In this document: positions 42,806 to 54,000 of the stretch, piece after piece
How positions within the stretch are numbered: position 1 is the first letter of the stretch
How the letters are laid out: every line of letters starts with the position of its first letter
Assembly (NCBI GenBank): GCA_965242845.1
Contig: CBDETC010000002.1
Location: 1-64,000 of the forward strand
Source of the DNA: RHLJ01 sp965242845
Lineage (GTDB): Bacteria; Bacteroidota; Rhodothermia; Balneolales; Balneolaceae
Direction of reading: 5' to 3'
Length of the DNA: 64,000 bases
The notes under the pieces: model-generated
Databases searched by the model: none
Seen by the model: only the letters and a program-made list of their open reading frames with translations
What the model was told of the DNA's origin: nothing
Position numbers and translations under genes: made by a program

Positions 42806-45718
42806 TTATTTCACTAATGTCATTTTTTGAGATTGAGTAATGGTACCAGCCTGGAACCTGATGAAGTAAATACCACTACTTAATGATGAAGCATCAAACC
42901 GCACGTTATAAGAACCTGCCGACTTAACTTCATTCACAAGTTCAGCAACTTTACGACCCGTAATATCATAGACATCTAACTGAACTGGGCCTGGATTAGC
43001 CACATCGTATCTAATATTAGTGGATGGGTTAAAAGGATTCGGGTAGTTCTGATAGAGCTTAAAGTCTGACGGGGTATCGCCTTCTGAGAATTCTTCATTA
43101 GAAGTAGCCATATTGAACTGCTTCGTTGTGAAAATCTTAAATTCACCTGGCCCTAGAGTAACCTGAGATTGCCCCCCACTGACATCAATGGTAGTAGCTC
43201 CGAAGAAATCATACCAGGTACCATCCTGGGTAAAGTCAACATTTTGGTCAGTGGAGCTTACTCCAAAGTTTCCGATGATTACTACATCTGAATCGCTATG
43301 AAACATTCTCAGATATTTTATATCTCCTGAGAGAGCATAAAATGTATCATCAGGATTAGTGAATACCGGGCTACTTCTTCTGAGGTTTATGATTTCAGAC
43401 CAGGCATCATATAAATCCTTTCGATCCTGATCTTCAAAATAATCCCATCTAATCGGCTTATTATCTGTTCTTCCTGGGGCAAATTCTGGGCAATCAGCTG
43501 AATCGTTTAGGCACTGTTCGCCATTGTCACCATACCCATATCCTAATTCTCCAAACTGCCAGATCATTTTTGGTCCAGGCAGTGTAAAGAAGAAGGCCCC
43601 GGCTAATTCCATTCGATCCAGAGCAGTTGATAAATCTCTAGCATTATAATCACCGGGATCATTCGCGCAAGTATCTCCTCCACTTGGAGCATTTGCACAT
43701 GCTCCAAAACTTATATTCTTAAACATCAGCCATTGCTCATCGTGGCTTTCCATAAATCCAACCAAATGTCTGTCATTAAAACCTCGAGAATCAGAAAGCA
43801 CGCCAAAGAGGTTTGAGCTATACCCCATAGTAGCTTCGTTATACTCATGGTTGGAATTCCCCCATAGTAACATTCCAGCATTCGCCAGAGCTGTTTCTTC
43901 GCTGTTATCTGAAAAATGCTCCAGAATTATATAGGTATCAGGATCAATACTCCAGATGTAGGAAGAATAGTCTAACCAAATATCAACCCGAGACTGATCA
44001 TATTGCCCCCATGCACCAACATCATCAGGGTTATTCGTTTGAGTGAATCCTTTACTTAAGTCAAATCGAAATCCATCTACGTTGTATTCTTCTATCCAGT
44101 ATTCCATCATTCTTTTGGAATAGTACCTGGTAGCTGGGCTCTCATGATTCATATCATAACCCACATTAAATGGATGTTTTGCAGCCGTATTGAAATATGG
44201 ATTTTGAGAGGTTGGGTTTCCAAAATCTCCTTCATTCCATAGTCTTACAATTGGATTTTGACCAAATGAATGGTTTAGTACCACATCCAGAATTATAGCT
44301 ATACCTCGCTTATGTGCTTCATCCACAAAGCGTTTAAAATCCTCTGGAGTACCATAGTACTTATCCAGTGCACCATGTAATGCGGGGTTATATCCCCAAC
44401 TCTCATTTCCATCGAATTCATTTATAGGCATGAACTCAATAGCATTAACCCCGAGGTTCGAAATATAATCCAGTGTATCTAGCAGGGTTTTATAATTTCG
44501 ATCAGCTATGAAATCACGAACCAGTAACTCATAGATAACAAGTTCGTCATTTGCAGGTTTTTCGAAATCGGTTACTTCCCATTGGTATTCTTCTTTACCT
44601 GGTGTCAAAACACCTACTAAATGAGATGTTTTACCTGTTGGGTATTCCTTTAGGTCTGGAAAAGTAGCATCTGAAATAAATTGATCGTTGAATTCATCTA
44701 AAATCAGCTCTGAATAAGGGTCAGCAATCCTGATTTCACCGTCTATCAAATATTGGAATCCATATTCTTCACCCGGAGTAAGTCCCGTTATTTCTTTCCA
44801 GAAATAAATGTTATCTGCATCAATAGAATCTCTATTCATTTGAAAATCGAGATCTACTGTCCAGTCGTTAAAATCACCAATTACGAATGCATTGTCTTTA
44901 TATGGAGCAAATAATGAAAGGGTCACAGAGGTACCATCTTCTCCATAGGTTATACCATCTCTAAGTCCATCCGGTCTTGCCATATCTACAGACTGTGGCT
45001 CACCAATAAAGGTAAATTGTGTAGAATCTGTTATTGAGTCTCCGTTATCGGAAACAGCCTCAATTCGTACTACGTTGGTTCCTTCCAATAGCTCAATTCC
45101 TAAATCCTCCAGATCTGTCACAGTCAGGATTTGCAATGAAGTATCAAAGTATCCTTCAAAACTACTCGCTTCCTCTCCATTAACATAGATTTTTGAATTT
45201 GCTTCGTTGATAGGATCATCAGTCTTAGCAGCTACAGTTGCTGTAAAACCTGGCGAGGTAAGTTGGAAAATCTCATTACTGACAGGCTGCATCTGAAAGA
45301 TGAGTGGATGGGTAATTTCGAGCCATGAGTCTCCGAAACCCTCTGCCGCAACATCAGGATTTAATGGATCCGCAATCCAGACAAATGAAGTTCCTGAAGC
45401 ATTTAAATGCTCATGAAATTTATAGCGGTAGCCAACAACGCCATCGTTCGTAGATGCCCCACCTCCTACTTCGAGACGAATTGTTTTATACCAATAGTTT
45501 TCCGGGAAATTTAGGTTCATCAATGAAACAGCGGTAGCAGAAATCTGACCATCGGTATTTGGACCGAAGTCATTAAACTCTCCAGGGAGTAGTACACGCT
45601 GCACCCCGTCTCCAGGATAATACCTAAATGTTACATCCACAGAATCCTGTGCGAAAGAAGGCAGTGATGTCAATACAATTACTGAAAAAAGGATTGCAAA
45701 TTGTCTAAGGGATCTCAT
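42806..45718 (-). CDS. T9SS-exported multidomain GH13 alpha-amylase
   Basis: A 970-residue secreted enzyme with a signal peptide (ILFSVIVLTSLPSFAQ). Two beta-sandwich modules (PGDGVQRVLLPGEFNDFGP and PYKDNAFVIGDFNDWTVDL, CBM48/E-set-like) precede the GH13 barrel: AIILDVVLNHSFGQ, VDGFRFDLSKGF, YIILEHFSDN and VGFMESHDEQW. The last 80 residues are a T9SS sorting domain (NYPNPFNPSTNIRYDV, then YDITGRKVAELV, ending SQKMTLVK). It is the only one of the four amylases routed to the cell surface by T9SS; the others are lipoproteins. Confidence 0.93.
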   Translation of the reverse strand: MRSLRQFAILFSVIVLTSLPSFAQDSVDVTFRYYPGDGVQRVLLPGEFNDFGPNTDGQISATAVSLMNLNFPENYWYKTIRLEVGGGASTNDGVVGYRYKFHEHLNASGTSFVWIADPLNPDVAAEGFGDSWLEITHPLIFQMQPVSNEIFQLTSPGFTATVAAKTDDPINEANSKIYVNGEEASSFEGYFDTSLQILTVTDLEDLGIELLEGTNVVRIEAVSDNGDSITDSTQFTFIGEPQSVDMARPDGLRDGITYGEDGTSVTLSLFAPYKDNAFVIGDFNDWTVDLDFQMNRDSIDADNIYFWKEITGLTPGEEYGFQYLIDGEIRIADPYSELILDEFNDQFISDATFPDLKEYPTGKTSHLVGVLTPGKEEYQWEVTDFEKPANDELVIYELLVRDFIADRNYKTLLDTLDYISNLGVNAIEFMPINEFDGNESWGYNPALHGALDKYYGTPEDFKRFVDEAHKRGIAIILDVVLNHSFGQNPIVRLWNEGDFGNPTSQNPYFNTAAKHPFNVGYDMNHESPATRYYSKRMMEYWIEEYNVDGFRFDLSKGFTQTNNPDDVGAWGQYDQSRVDIWLDYSSYIWSIDPDTYIILEHFSDNSEETALANAGMLLWGNSNHEYNEATMGYSSNLFGVLSDSRGFNDRHLVGFMESHDEQWLMFKNISFGACANAPSGGDTCANDPGDYNARDLSTALDRMELAGAFFFTLPGPKMIWQFGELGYGYGDNGEQCLNDSADCPEFAPGRTDNKPIRWDYFEDQDRKDLYDAWSEIINLRRSSPVFTNPDDTFYALSGDIKYLRMFHSDSDVVIIGNFGVSSTDQNVDFTQDGTWYDFFGATTIDVSGGQSQVTLGPGEFKIFTTKQFNMATSNEEFSEGDTPSDFKLYQNYPNPFNPSTNIRYDVANPGPVQLDVYDITGRKVAELVNEVKSAGSYNVRFDASSLSSGIYFIRFQAGTITQSQKMTLVK

Positions 45719-45729
45719 AATGAATTAGT

Positions 45730-46719
45730 TCAAATAGTTGAAGATCGATGAATAAGTTCTGGTGAATAAATAGTTTGAGAAATGGCTTTATCTGTGTTTT
45801 TCATTCTCTCAATCAGATTCTGGGTAGCATAAAAACCCATATCTCTCATAGGTTGACGAATCGTTGATAAACCAATGTATTCTGAAAGTTCAATATCATC
45901 GTATCCGATAATAGGAATAGATTTTCCAGTGTCTTTCATAGCTTTTAAAGCACCTACTGCTTGTATATCGGAAGCACAAAAACAAGCATCTGGCTTTTCT
46001 TCCATGTCGAGCATCTTTTTCATCGCTTCATAGCCACCTCGCTCGGTAAAACCATCTCTGTATAATGAGTCTCCCGAAATGACTAAGCTTTCACAAAAAT
46101 CGATGCCTCGTTCTGAAAGTGCTTTCTGGTACCCTAATAGTCGGTCACGAATTGGTTTGGATGATTTTAGCGCCGAGAGCATGGCTACCCTGCGATAACC
46201 TTTATCCAGCAGGCATTTGGTGGCCCTGTAAGCTCCCTGAACATTATCCACACTAACTGAATCAAAACCCTCAAAGTGTTCATCTACAAGGGTGATTGGA
46301 ACATTGTACTTTGTTAGTTGACTCCACTGGCTATCATCCAGATGAATAGAAATAAACAGATACCCTTCAGCCCAACGCCGCTTCAATACATGCTCGACCT
46401 GCTCGAATAAGTGATCGTCGGCCGTAACATTGAAGATATTAAGCTCATACCCGAGTTCTCCCAGCTTGTCCTGTATTCCTCCCAATACTTCCATGAAGAA
46501 GTAATTTGAAATAACAGGTACTACTACCATAATGGTATTACTTTTCTTGCTGGCTAATCCCTGGGCATATGCCTGGGGGTGATATCCAACTTTTTCGGCA
46601 ACAGCCATTACTTTTTGGCGGGTACTCTCCGATACATTATTGCTATGATTAAATACCCTGGAAACAGTAGCTATGCTAACCCCGGCTTGTTTTGCAATAT
46701 CATATATAGTTGATGCCAC
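45730..46719 (-). CDS. LacI-family transcriptional regulator
   Basis: A 329-residue regulator: LacI helix-turn-helix with hinge helix (TIYDIAKQAGVSIATVSRVF, VMAVAEKVGYHPQAYAQGLA) and a periplasmic-binding-like effector domain (NTIMVVVPVISNYFFMEVLG, PIIGYDDIELSEYIGLSTIR). First gene of the amylase operon and thus the likely maltodextrin sensor. LacI-type operator-like sites lie at the promoter of the companion operon near 59.6 kb; none is seen directly before this gene. Confidence 0.94.
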   Translation of the reverse strand: MASTIYDIAKQAGVSIATVSRVFNHSNNVSESTRQKVMAVAEKVGYHPQAYAQGLASKKSNTIMVVVPVISNYFFMEVLGGIQDKLGELGYELNIFNVTADDHLFEQVEHVLKRRWAEGYLFISIHLDDSQWSQLTKYNVPITLVDEHFEGFDSVSVDNVQGAYRATKCLLDKGYRRVAMLSALKSSKPIRDRLLGYQKALSERGIDFCESLVISGDSLYRDGFTERGGYEAMKKMLDMEEKPDACFCASDIQAVGALKAMKDTGKSIPIIGYDDIELSEYIGLSTIRQPMRDMGFYATQNLIERMKNTDKAISQTIYSPELIHRSSTI

Positions 46720-46740
46720 TGATATAAAAAAGATTAAATA

Positions 46741-46766
46741 CGCAGGTGTCGGTCAGGACACCTGCG
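46741..46766 (-). terminator. Strong hairpin terminator between the two glucan operons
   Basis: Ten-base arms (CGCAGGTGTC / GACACCTGCG) around a 6-base loop, 24 bases after the stop of the T9SS protein gene, followed on the minus strand by TATTTAATCTTTTTT. It separates the transport/surface operon from the LacI-amylase operon. Confidence 0.85.
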
Positions 46767-46789
46767 AGAAAAGACTTATTAAGTAATAT

Positions 46790-49700
46790 TTATTTGATAA
46801 GCGTCATTCTTTTGTTGCTTACAAAGCTTCCTGCTTCCAGACGGTAAATGTATACGCCTGAAGAAAGAGCATTAGCATCAAAAGCAACGGTATGAGTACC
46901 GCTATTTAATGATCTACCATCAATTAGTGTAGCAACTTTCTGTCCTAGCATGTTGTAAACGGTTAGGTTTACGTTAGATGCGTTTGGCAGATTGAAACTA
47001 ATATTAGTAGTTGGGTTGAATGGGTTTGGATAGTTTTGCTCCAAACTGAATACCTCAACTGACTCTTCAGTTTCGTTGTTAGTAGAGATCTCAGAGTAAT
47101 CTGGTGGAAGATCCCATGGTAGGTCAGTTGCTTGCCAAGTAAGTTGTGGCATAGTGAATGTAGCTGGCCAGTTTACATCTGGAAGATCATCAAAATCATC
47201 TCCATCAGGAGTAATAATTGGCTGTACATACTGATAGTGTCTTCTACCAGCATCAAAACCACCACCGTTAGCAAATAGGCTACCAGTTTCAGAAGTAGGC
47301 TCGCCATAAGCGATTCTAAATCCAATATGGTTCAATGTTGGAAGAACAAGTTCAAGTTCCAATTCATAGACCATATCACCGTCTTCGTCAGTGAAACGTA
47401 GTCTTTCTCTTTCCTCTTCAGTTGCCTCAATGAAGTTCTCTCCATTATCGCCAGGAACTGTGATATCGTTCGTTAAAGCGAAGAATGGAGTATCCACAAA
47501 TAGGAATACTGAATCAGACTCTGGAAGGAATGGCTGAGCCGTATTGTCAACAGCTGGTGACATATCAACACTAAATGTAACGGTGATTGATCCGCCATCA
47601 ACATTATTAGGAGTCATCAATGCTTGTGGTACTACACCATTGAATGATTCAGATCTTGTTTCTTGAGATGCATCATTAGTGATATTAAGGCTACGATCGG
47701 CGCCACCTGTAACGCCAGGTTCTTCCCAACCAGTCTCATCATGAATGATACCAGGTAGATATAAGTCACTTTCAGGATCATCCCGGTCTTCCGACCATTT
47801 GATATAGTACTTATACAATACTTCCGCTCCTTCTGCACCAGTAAATGGGATGTTGAATCCTTCATAGTTACCGGATACATCGCTGAATGACATTTGATTG
47901 TCAGTACTCCATCCGTTAAATGTACCACGTACAAATACGGTATCGAATGAAGCATTGAAGAATCCAAGACCTTCAAGAATACCTACATTAACTTCGAAGT
48001 TAAGCTCTGTATCTACAATAACTGAGTTTGTAGGAGCCATATCACTGAAGAACTTCCAGAAAGCAGTAGAGTCACCACTTGGAGGTGCGATTACGGTATT
48101 GTTACCATCTTCCCAGGTAACTGTACCGTCGCCAGCTTCAAGTACGAATTTATATTCGATGTTCCCATCAAGGTTAGCCAGAGAATCTTTTTGCATTCTA
48201 TGATACCCACCATAGAATAGGTTGTCTCCAGCACCGCCTAAATTAGTTAGGTAAGTACCAGAAGAGCTCCAGTCATCTGGGTTATCAAAGAAGTTAGGAG
48301 TACCTCTCATTCCAACTTTATCAGTTTCAGGATCGAAATTTCCAGTTTGTACCTGTGCACCAACATTTACACGGAAGTAGATAGTTACACTATCATCATC
48401 AGATGTAAATGGAGCCATTCGAGTTTCAAACCATTGTAAAGCAGTTGTAGTATCACCTGCAGCGTCAGAAGGAAGAATGAATTGGTTGTTAGCACCACTT
48501 TCCCATCCTTGCTCGCTACCATTAATTAATGGATTATCTGCATCGATACCAGCCCAGAACTTGTAGTTTAATGTATCACCAGGTGACATATCAAAAGTAA
48601 CAGACCAATAATCTCCACCTTCGTTAGTTGCACCTATAGAAGCCGCATCCCAGGTAATACTACCTCCTACTCCTGACGCATCAGGTCCAACAAGTCCGCC
48701 ACGAACCTGAATAAAGTGATCTTCGAAAAGAGTATCCTGAAGAGTAGCAGTATTTACATTGAACGTAACAGCTACAGGATCAACAACCTTCTTGATAGAA
48801 AGGTTATCAAGAGTAATTGTACCACCATCATTATCAGCCAGGTTCATTGCGATAGAGAATCGCATTGTATTTGCTACGTCAGTTGCAGTAGCTGTATAAT
48901 AAATTTTGTACTGAGTCCACTCTGTAGAAAGAGTAAAGTCTGTTTGCTGGTACCTTGCCCAGTTACCACTTGCTGGTAATCCGTAGTAAAGTCTTGCAAC
49001 TCTAGAATCAGTATCTGCTTTAATCCAGACAGAAGCTTCATATCTGTCTCCTTCAGCAACATTAATAGGCTCATTGATAGCCTCGATATTCCAGTCGTCA
49101 CCATTATTGAATGTACCTGCAGAAACCTGAAGCGCACGGTTATCACCGTCCTGAGCATCATCAACAATTTCGAATGCCGCAGTAGCACCATTAGCTGTAA
49201 TATTCCAGCCCCAGTTCAACATGTTTTCAGAAACACTACCTAATACAAACTCTTCGAAACTTCCGTTTGCAATAATAACATCGCCTACTTCATAAGGAGG
49301 CTCTGGTGTAAATACAGCAGGAGTTGGAGAACCAAGATTAGAAGTAAAATTTTGCTCGAAAACAATCCATTCTGAATCATCAGCATCTGTCCCTGCTCCA
49401 TTTAAGAAATCAGTATTACCCATGGTAGTACCATACTTTCTTAATAAGGTGTGGTCTTTTGTAGCTTCTGTTACTCCAGCTACATCCCAACCAGAACCAG
49501 GATCAACTTCATCAACACCAATTATATCAATTAGGGTTGTATCAGAAGCACCGATTTTGAATAGTCCGCGTACATCATCACCATTAAAAACAGCAATAAA
49601 TGAAGTACCTGTAGAAAATGGATCTTCAATTAATGAATCAGCAACTGCAATAATTTCTGCATCTGCATCTTCGTGAGCAACCACATAAACATCTCCAGCT

Positions 49701-49978
49701 GCAAGCATTGTTCCAGCTTCAAAACGCAATGTGTCATTAAAAGGGTTACCATTAAAGTTTCCAAGAACAAGATAGTCTCCCAGATCTACCGCCGAATCAG
49801 TCGGGTTGTAAATCTCAAAAGCTTTGTTCTGCCCAGAACCTTCAATGTACTCCGAGAAAAATAAATCCTGCGCATTTGCTGTACCAGCTACCAAAAAAGT
49901 AACCATAAATACAAAACATGCACCGATCAATTTCCTAAAGCCATTGTATAGCTTCATGTTTTTGTAAAATTGGGTCAT
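46790..49978 (-). CDS. T9SS-exported modular protein with lamin-tail and carbohydrate-binding domains
   Basis: A 1062-residue surface protein. ATG 49978 has AGGAG six bases upstream. Order: signal peptide ending TANAQ; lamin-tail domain at about 38-165 (DLFFSEYIEGSGQNKAFEIY); a CBM4/9-like sandwich at about 230-395 (IIANGSFEEF, LTLDN-type end); several SusE/F-like beta modules (GTFNGWSTDNQ, MRGTPNFFDNPDDW); and a T9SS sorting domain (NYPNPFNPTTNISFNL, ending NKRMTLIK). Its place in the locus suggests a surface starch-binding protein that stands in for SusE/SusF. No catalytic motif is seen. Confidence 0.85.
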   Translation of the reverse strand: MTQFYKNMKLYNGFRKLIGACFVFMVTFLVAGTANAQDLFFSEYIEGSGQNKAFEIYNPTDSAVDLGDYLVLGNFNGNPFNDTLRFEAGTMLAAGDVYVVAHEDADAEIIAVADSLIEDPFSTGTSFIAVFNGDDVRGLFKIGASDTTLIDIIGVDEVDPGSGWDVAGVTEATKDHTLLRKYGTTMGNTDFLNGAGTDADDSEWIVFEQNFTSNLGSPTPAVFTPEPPYEVGDVIIANGSFEEFVLGSVSENMLNWGWNITANGATAAFEIVDDAQDGDNRALQVSAGTFNNGDDWNIEAINEPINVAEGDRYEASVWIKADTDSRVARLYYGLPASGNWARYQQTDFTLSTEWTQYKIYYTATATDVANTMRFSIAMNLADNDGGTITLDNLSIKKVVDPVAVTFNVNTATLQDTLFEDHFIQVRGGLVGPDASGVGGSITWDAASIGATNEGGDYWSVTFDMSPGDTLNYKFWAGIDADNPLINGSEQGWESGANNQFILPSDAAGDTTTALQWFETRMAPFTSDDDSVTIYFRVNVGAQVQTGNFDPETDKVGMRGTPNFFDNPDDWSSSGTYLTNLGGAGDNLFYGGYHRMQKDSLANLDGNIEYKFVLEAGDGTVTWEDGNNTVIAPPSGDSTAFWKFFSDMAPTNSVIVDTELNFEVNVGILEGLGFFNASFDTVFVRGTFNGWSTDNQMSFSDVSGNYEGFNIPFTGAEGAEVLYKYYIKWSEDRDDPESDLYLPGIIHDETGWEEPGVTGGADRSLNITNDASQETRSESFNGVVPQALMTPNNVDGGSITVTFSVDMSPAVDNTAQPFLPESDSVFLFVDTPFFALTNDITVPGDNGENFIEATEEERERLRFTDEDGDMVYELELELVLPTLNHIGFRIAYGEPTSETGSLFANGGGFDAGRRHYQYVQPIITPDGDDFDDLPDVNWPATFTMPQLTWQATDLPWDLPPDYSEISTNNETEESVEVFSLEQNYPNPFNPTTNISFNLPNASNVNLTVYNMLGQKVATLIDGRSLNSGTHTVAFDANALSSGVYIYRLEAGSFVSNKRMTLIK

Positions 49979-50024
49979 TTTCGACTCCTATTTTAGTTGT
50001 TATTGTTTCTGCTTAGCAGTTTCA

Positions 50025-51050
50025 TTAAAAGAATACCTGAACGCTTAATTTATTTACGTCTCCAAGGTATCTATACCCATGATAGGTATAATTAAATCCT
50101 AATTTTAGTGATTCGCTGACCTCATATTTTATACCGAGACCTGCGTTAAACTTTTCAGTTGCATCATCCTGTCCAAGATAAGGAAGACCACCACGGAGTT
50201 GAACTTGATTTTTCATTAACCCCAATTCTCCTCCTAAACTCAAGCTTTGAACGTTATTTGTTGGGTTATTCCCATCTACAGATAACGTTAGTCTAAGATC
50301 CTCTGAGTTAACTGCATCCCACGCTAATCCAACCTTTAACATAAGTGGAAGATCAAATGAATCAGTAGAAAGATTCGCATCTGGTTCGTAATTACCTTGC
50401 TGCGTTTCATCAGGATCAGAGCCAATTATCAAATCATTGCCCTGCATTTGTAATTTTGATCCAAAGTTGGTGACACTCACTCCAAGTCGTACTCCATAAA
50501 AAGGAGTATCGTACATGGTACCCACATCAAATGCTACTGTAGAAGCTGTACTATTTGCGATTTTTTCATACACCACTTTAGCCGTACCCCCTATAGTAAA
50601 TTGAGGAATTAAATACTGAGCGTATGAAAATCCGAATGAAACCGAATAGGCATCAAAGGTACGTCCAGTAAGCCCTTGAGCTTCAGCTGTGGTTTCCTCA
50701 AATTCACCATAATTCATCGCAAGGACATGAACTCCAGCTACTCCACCCTTCTTCGTAGGAATCGCTACTCCTAAATACGTATGATTTATGTCTAGATACC
50801 AGTCAGTAAACTCTACTAATACCTCATTACCACCAACATCTGCTAAACCAGCGGGATTTAATACCATGGCGGAGGGATCATTTACCGTTGAAGCATAAGC
50901 ACTCATTGCCGAGGCTCGTGCCCCTACCGGGACTCTCAGGAATTCAGCGGCTGTAGTACCAACTTTACTTAGTTGTGCCTGTACATCTCCACCTAAAAGC
51001 AGAGCTGCTGAAAAAAGAAGTAGTAATGTTCTTTTCATATGTATAATCAT
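50025..51050 (-). CDS. PorV/PorQ-family outer-membrane beta-barrel protein
   Basis: A 341-residue protein of the PorV/PorQ (UPF0164-like) group: signal peptide ending VQAQ, then SKVGTTAAEFLRVPVGARAS, MSAYASTVNDPSAMVLNPAG and barrel strands to the terminal GDVNKLSVQVFF. PorV shuttles T9SS cargo to the attachment complex. The start at 51050 overlaps the upstream stop as ATGA; ATG 51038 gives a shorter, more typical signal. Linkage to two large surface proteins suggests a cargo-specific PorV copy. Confidence 0.85.
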   Translation of the reverse strand: MIIHMKRTLLLLFSAALLLGGDVQAQLSKVGTTAAEFLRVPVGARASAMSAYASTVNDPSAMVLNPAGLADVGGNEVLVEFTDWYLDINHTYLGVAIPTKKGGVAGVHVLAMNYGEFEETTAEAQGLTGRTFDAYSVSFGFSYAQYLIPQFTIGGTAKVVYEKIANSTASTVAFDVGTMYDTPFYGVRLGVSVTNFGSKLQMQGNDLIIGSDPDETQQGNYEPDANLSTDSFDLPLMLKVGLAWDAVNSEDLRLTLSVDGNNPTNNVQSLSLGGELGLMKNQVQLRGGLPYLGQDDATEKFNAGLGIKYEVSESLKLGFNYTYHGYRYLGDVNKLSVQVFF

Positions 51051-54000
51051 TTTATAACCGCAAATTTTCCAACCTTTTCGCCCACACCTGGTGCCTCAAC
51101 ATGGTATAAGTAAATGCCATATGAGATTTCCAGATTGTCTTTGGTAAGCATATTCCAAATATATGATCCACCATACTGGCTGGTTAAATCACTTTCTTTG
51201 ATATCAATTTCTCTTACAAGAACCCCTGAAGCAGTAAAGATTCTAAGAGTAGAAGGGGCAGGAATTCCTGTAAAATGAAGCTCCCTGTTTTGTTGCCTAT
51301 TTGTAGGAGTTGTAGCTGCTTCAAAAACGTTAGTAACCTTATACGGATTCGGAATTACCAGAATATCATCCAGTTGAGACCTGGCCGTATCCGCATCAAT
51401 TCGAGGGATATTGTCTTCGTCAAACCTAAATACGAACCTATCCAACTGCGTAAATGGCTTAGTTGTAAACAATTTAAGAGTATCGCCAGGCTGCGGATGC
51501 ACAGATACAAGTGCTCCCTCTACATTTTGCGCGGACATGCTAATTCTAAATGTAGTAGTGTCTTCAATACCTCTATAATCTTCTATAAAATAGATAAGAT
51601 CGGAGCATCTACCACTGAATCCTGCCACCGCTGAAAGTTCCCCAGGCTCAGGAAGTGTATAATTATCAGGAGGAAAGAATGTCGGGTTACATCGTTGCTG
51701 TGCAGAAACCGGGTTATTCAAATCGAAGAAAGCGTAATCAATTTCTTCGTTCGTGAATGTATTGAATACCCTGAAATTCGTTTCTATTGAAGGAAGAACC
51801 TGGAAACTACCAGGTGATACCTCAATATTTTGTTCCACAGATTGTCCGAAACCAACATTATCTCCAATTATGATCTCATAATCAGAAACCTTTGGCGCAC
51901 CCTGTATTCCAAATACAAATGGATGAGGAGGTAATGTATGATCAAAAGACCAGCCCGAAAGTTCTTCATTTAACTGGAACTCAGGAATATTTTGTACCGT
52001 GATGGTAAAACCTTCCGTATTCGGATTGTTCTGCCCATTAAAGTCCGTTGATCTGGAAATTAGTGTGTCCGGAGTTCCCGATGTAATATTCCGAAGGGTG
52101 AAATTCTTTGTTTTGATCGTATCTGGATCACTTCCACCACTTACTAAAGTATCCTCAAATACTACATCATAAAGATTGTCAGCTTGTAAAGCTCCCGGAT
52201 CAATAATTTCTACTTCTACGGTACCACCAGGTGCGCCGGAGGCCAGACTTGCTTGTGGGTTATCAGGACTGATATAACCGGCAAGATTACGAGAAGGTCG
52301 AACCTCTATTACATTTTGTCCAAATGTAACAGAACCATCAGGATTTAGAGAGATTTGTACTGGAGATTCTGAAGGGCTAATTCCTGCACTTTCAAAACCT
52401 CTATCGTAAGCAGTAACAGCGTAATAGTATTTCCGGCCATTAATTACCTCGGTATCTTCGAAAAAGCGCGTAAGACCAGTGTCATTTCCAAGGTTAAACT
52501 GCGTTCCGTTTTCTGAAACAGGATGGAAACCAGAAATACCATTATTCTTATCAATAATAGCTATAGGCTGTAGATATAGAGGAGCTCCAAGACCATCTGT
52601 TATAGAAAAGATATCCTGGAAAGAAACATCAGTGGTACGATAGATTTTGTATCCTTCAAAATCGAAGCCATCTCCGGTTTGCAGGTTAATATATCTATCA
52701 AATGATTGCTCCGAACTGGCATCCCAATATAGAGTTACCTTACCGTCTGAAGGTACCGCTGATAGAATTGGAGGAGTAGGAGCTACAGCAAACTGGTAAT
52801 CAGCTTCATAGGCTGTAGTGGCATTATCAAGATTAAGGTTCACTCTATCTCTGTCAGCTTGTGCATTTTGATTAAGCTGAGCTGCCGTAATTGCCACAGC
52901 AAAACGCTCTGAAGCACCTTTGGCTAGTGGGAAAAGACCTGAAGAAACGAAGATATCCGAATCGGTTCCTACATCTTCCTGGAAAGTACCTGGTATCAGA
53001 TACGTTAACCAAATGTTCGCATCCTGATCAACCTGTAAAGCTCCAGCATCAAAAATGGTTACTCTTGATACCCCTAGGAGATCTGTTTCACTTACATCCG
53101 TTTTATCGATACTGGATTCCCCCGGGAAGGAAGTGCCCGCACCAGAAGTTGGAACACCATCACCTTGGCCTACACTAAATGTTTCTGGATCACCCTGGAT
53201 ACCAACATCATCAATCAGTTCATTCCAGTCATTATCATTATCGAAGAAGTCATCTCTGGCTTCATCAATCATCGGTGCGCTGGTTGCAAAGTTTTGTAGT
53301 CGGCCTCCAAACTGATCATTTACGATGGCAGCGAAAGCAGCATCACTTGCAATTCTGTCCCGAATGGTTTGATTCGGAACAATCAGTCCACCCTGTAGAG
53401 TATCCCCTACTTCAAAATGAAGATAATTTATAAACCGAACAGCTTTTGTAACCGATACATTATTGATGAATGTAGTTTTTGTGAGGTGGTTTGGCACGTT
53501 TTCATCAATCAGTCCGTCGAAATCATTATCCAGACCATCAATATGGATCCCAAAATCCTCATCTGTTTGGGGTAGAATATCCTCAATTACATCAATACTA
53601 GGCGCTCCTTCGAAGTCATAGGTAACCCCCTGAGTGGTAAATGGATTTCCATCATAGGTTGCAATCACCCGACTATTATCATCCTGGATAAGTACAATCT
53701 TATCTCCAATATTGATCGTTCTCTCATCGAAATCCAAAGCCTGGAATGGAGGAATAACTGTATCCCGAAGTGTTTCATATTCATAGAAACCTCCAGATGT
53801 GGTAAGAAGAGGAGTAAATAAATCCTCATTATCGGAATCATAAAAACTTTGCTGTGGAGCTGGTACTGGTAGTGGATTATAGAAATCACTATCCCCATCA
53901 TTATCTATACCATCTATTGCATTTCCAGGAGTTTCGAGAAATTTAAGACCCATCTCACCGATTAATCCTCCATCAAAAGCGTTACCTCCACTTTCTCTGT

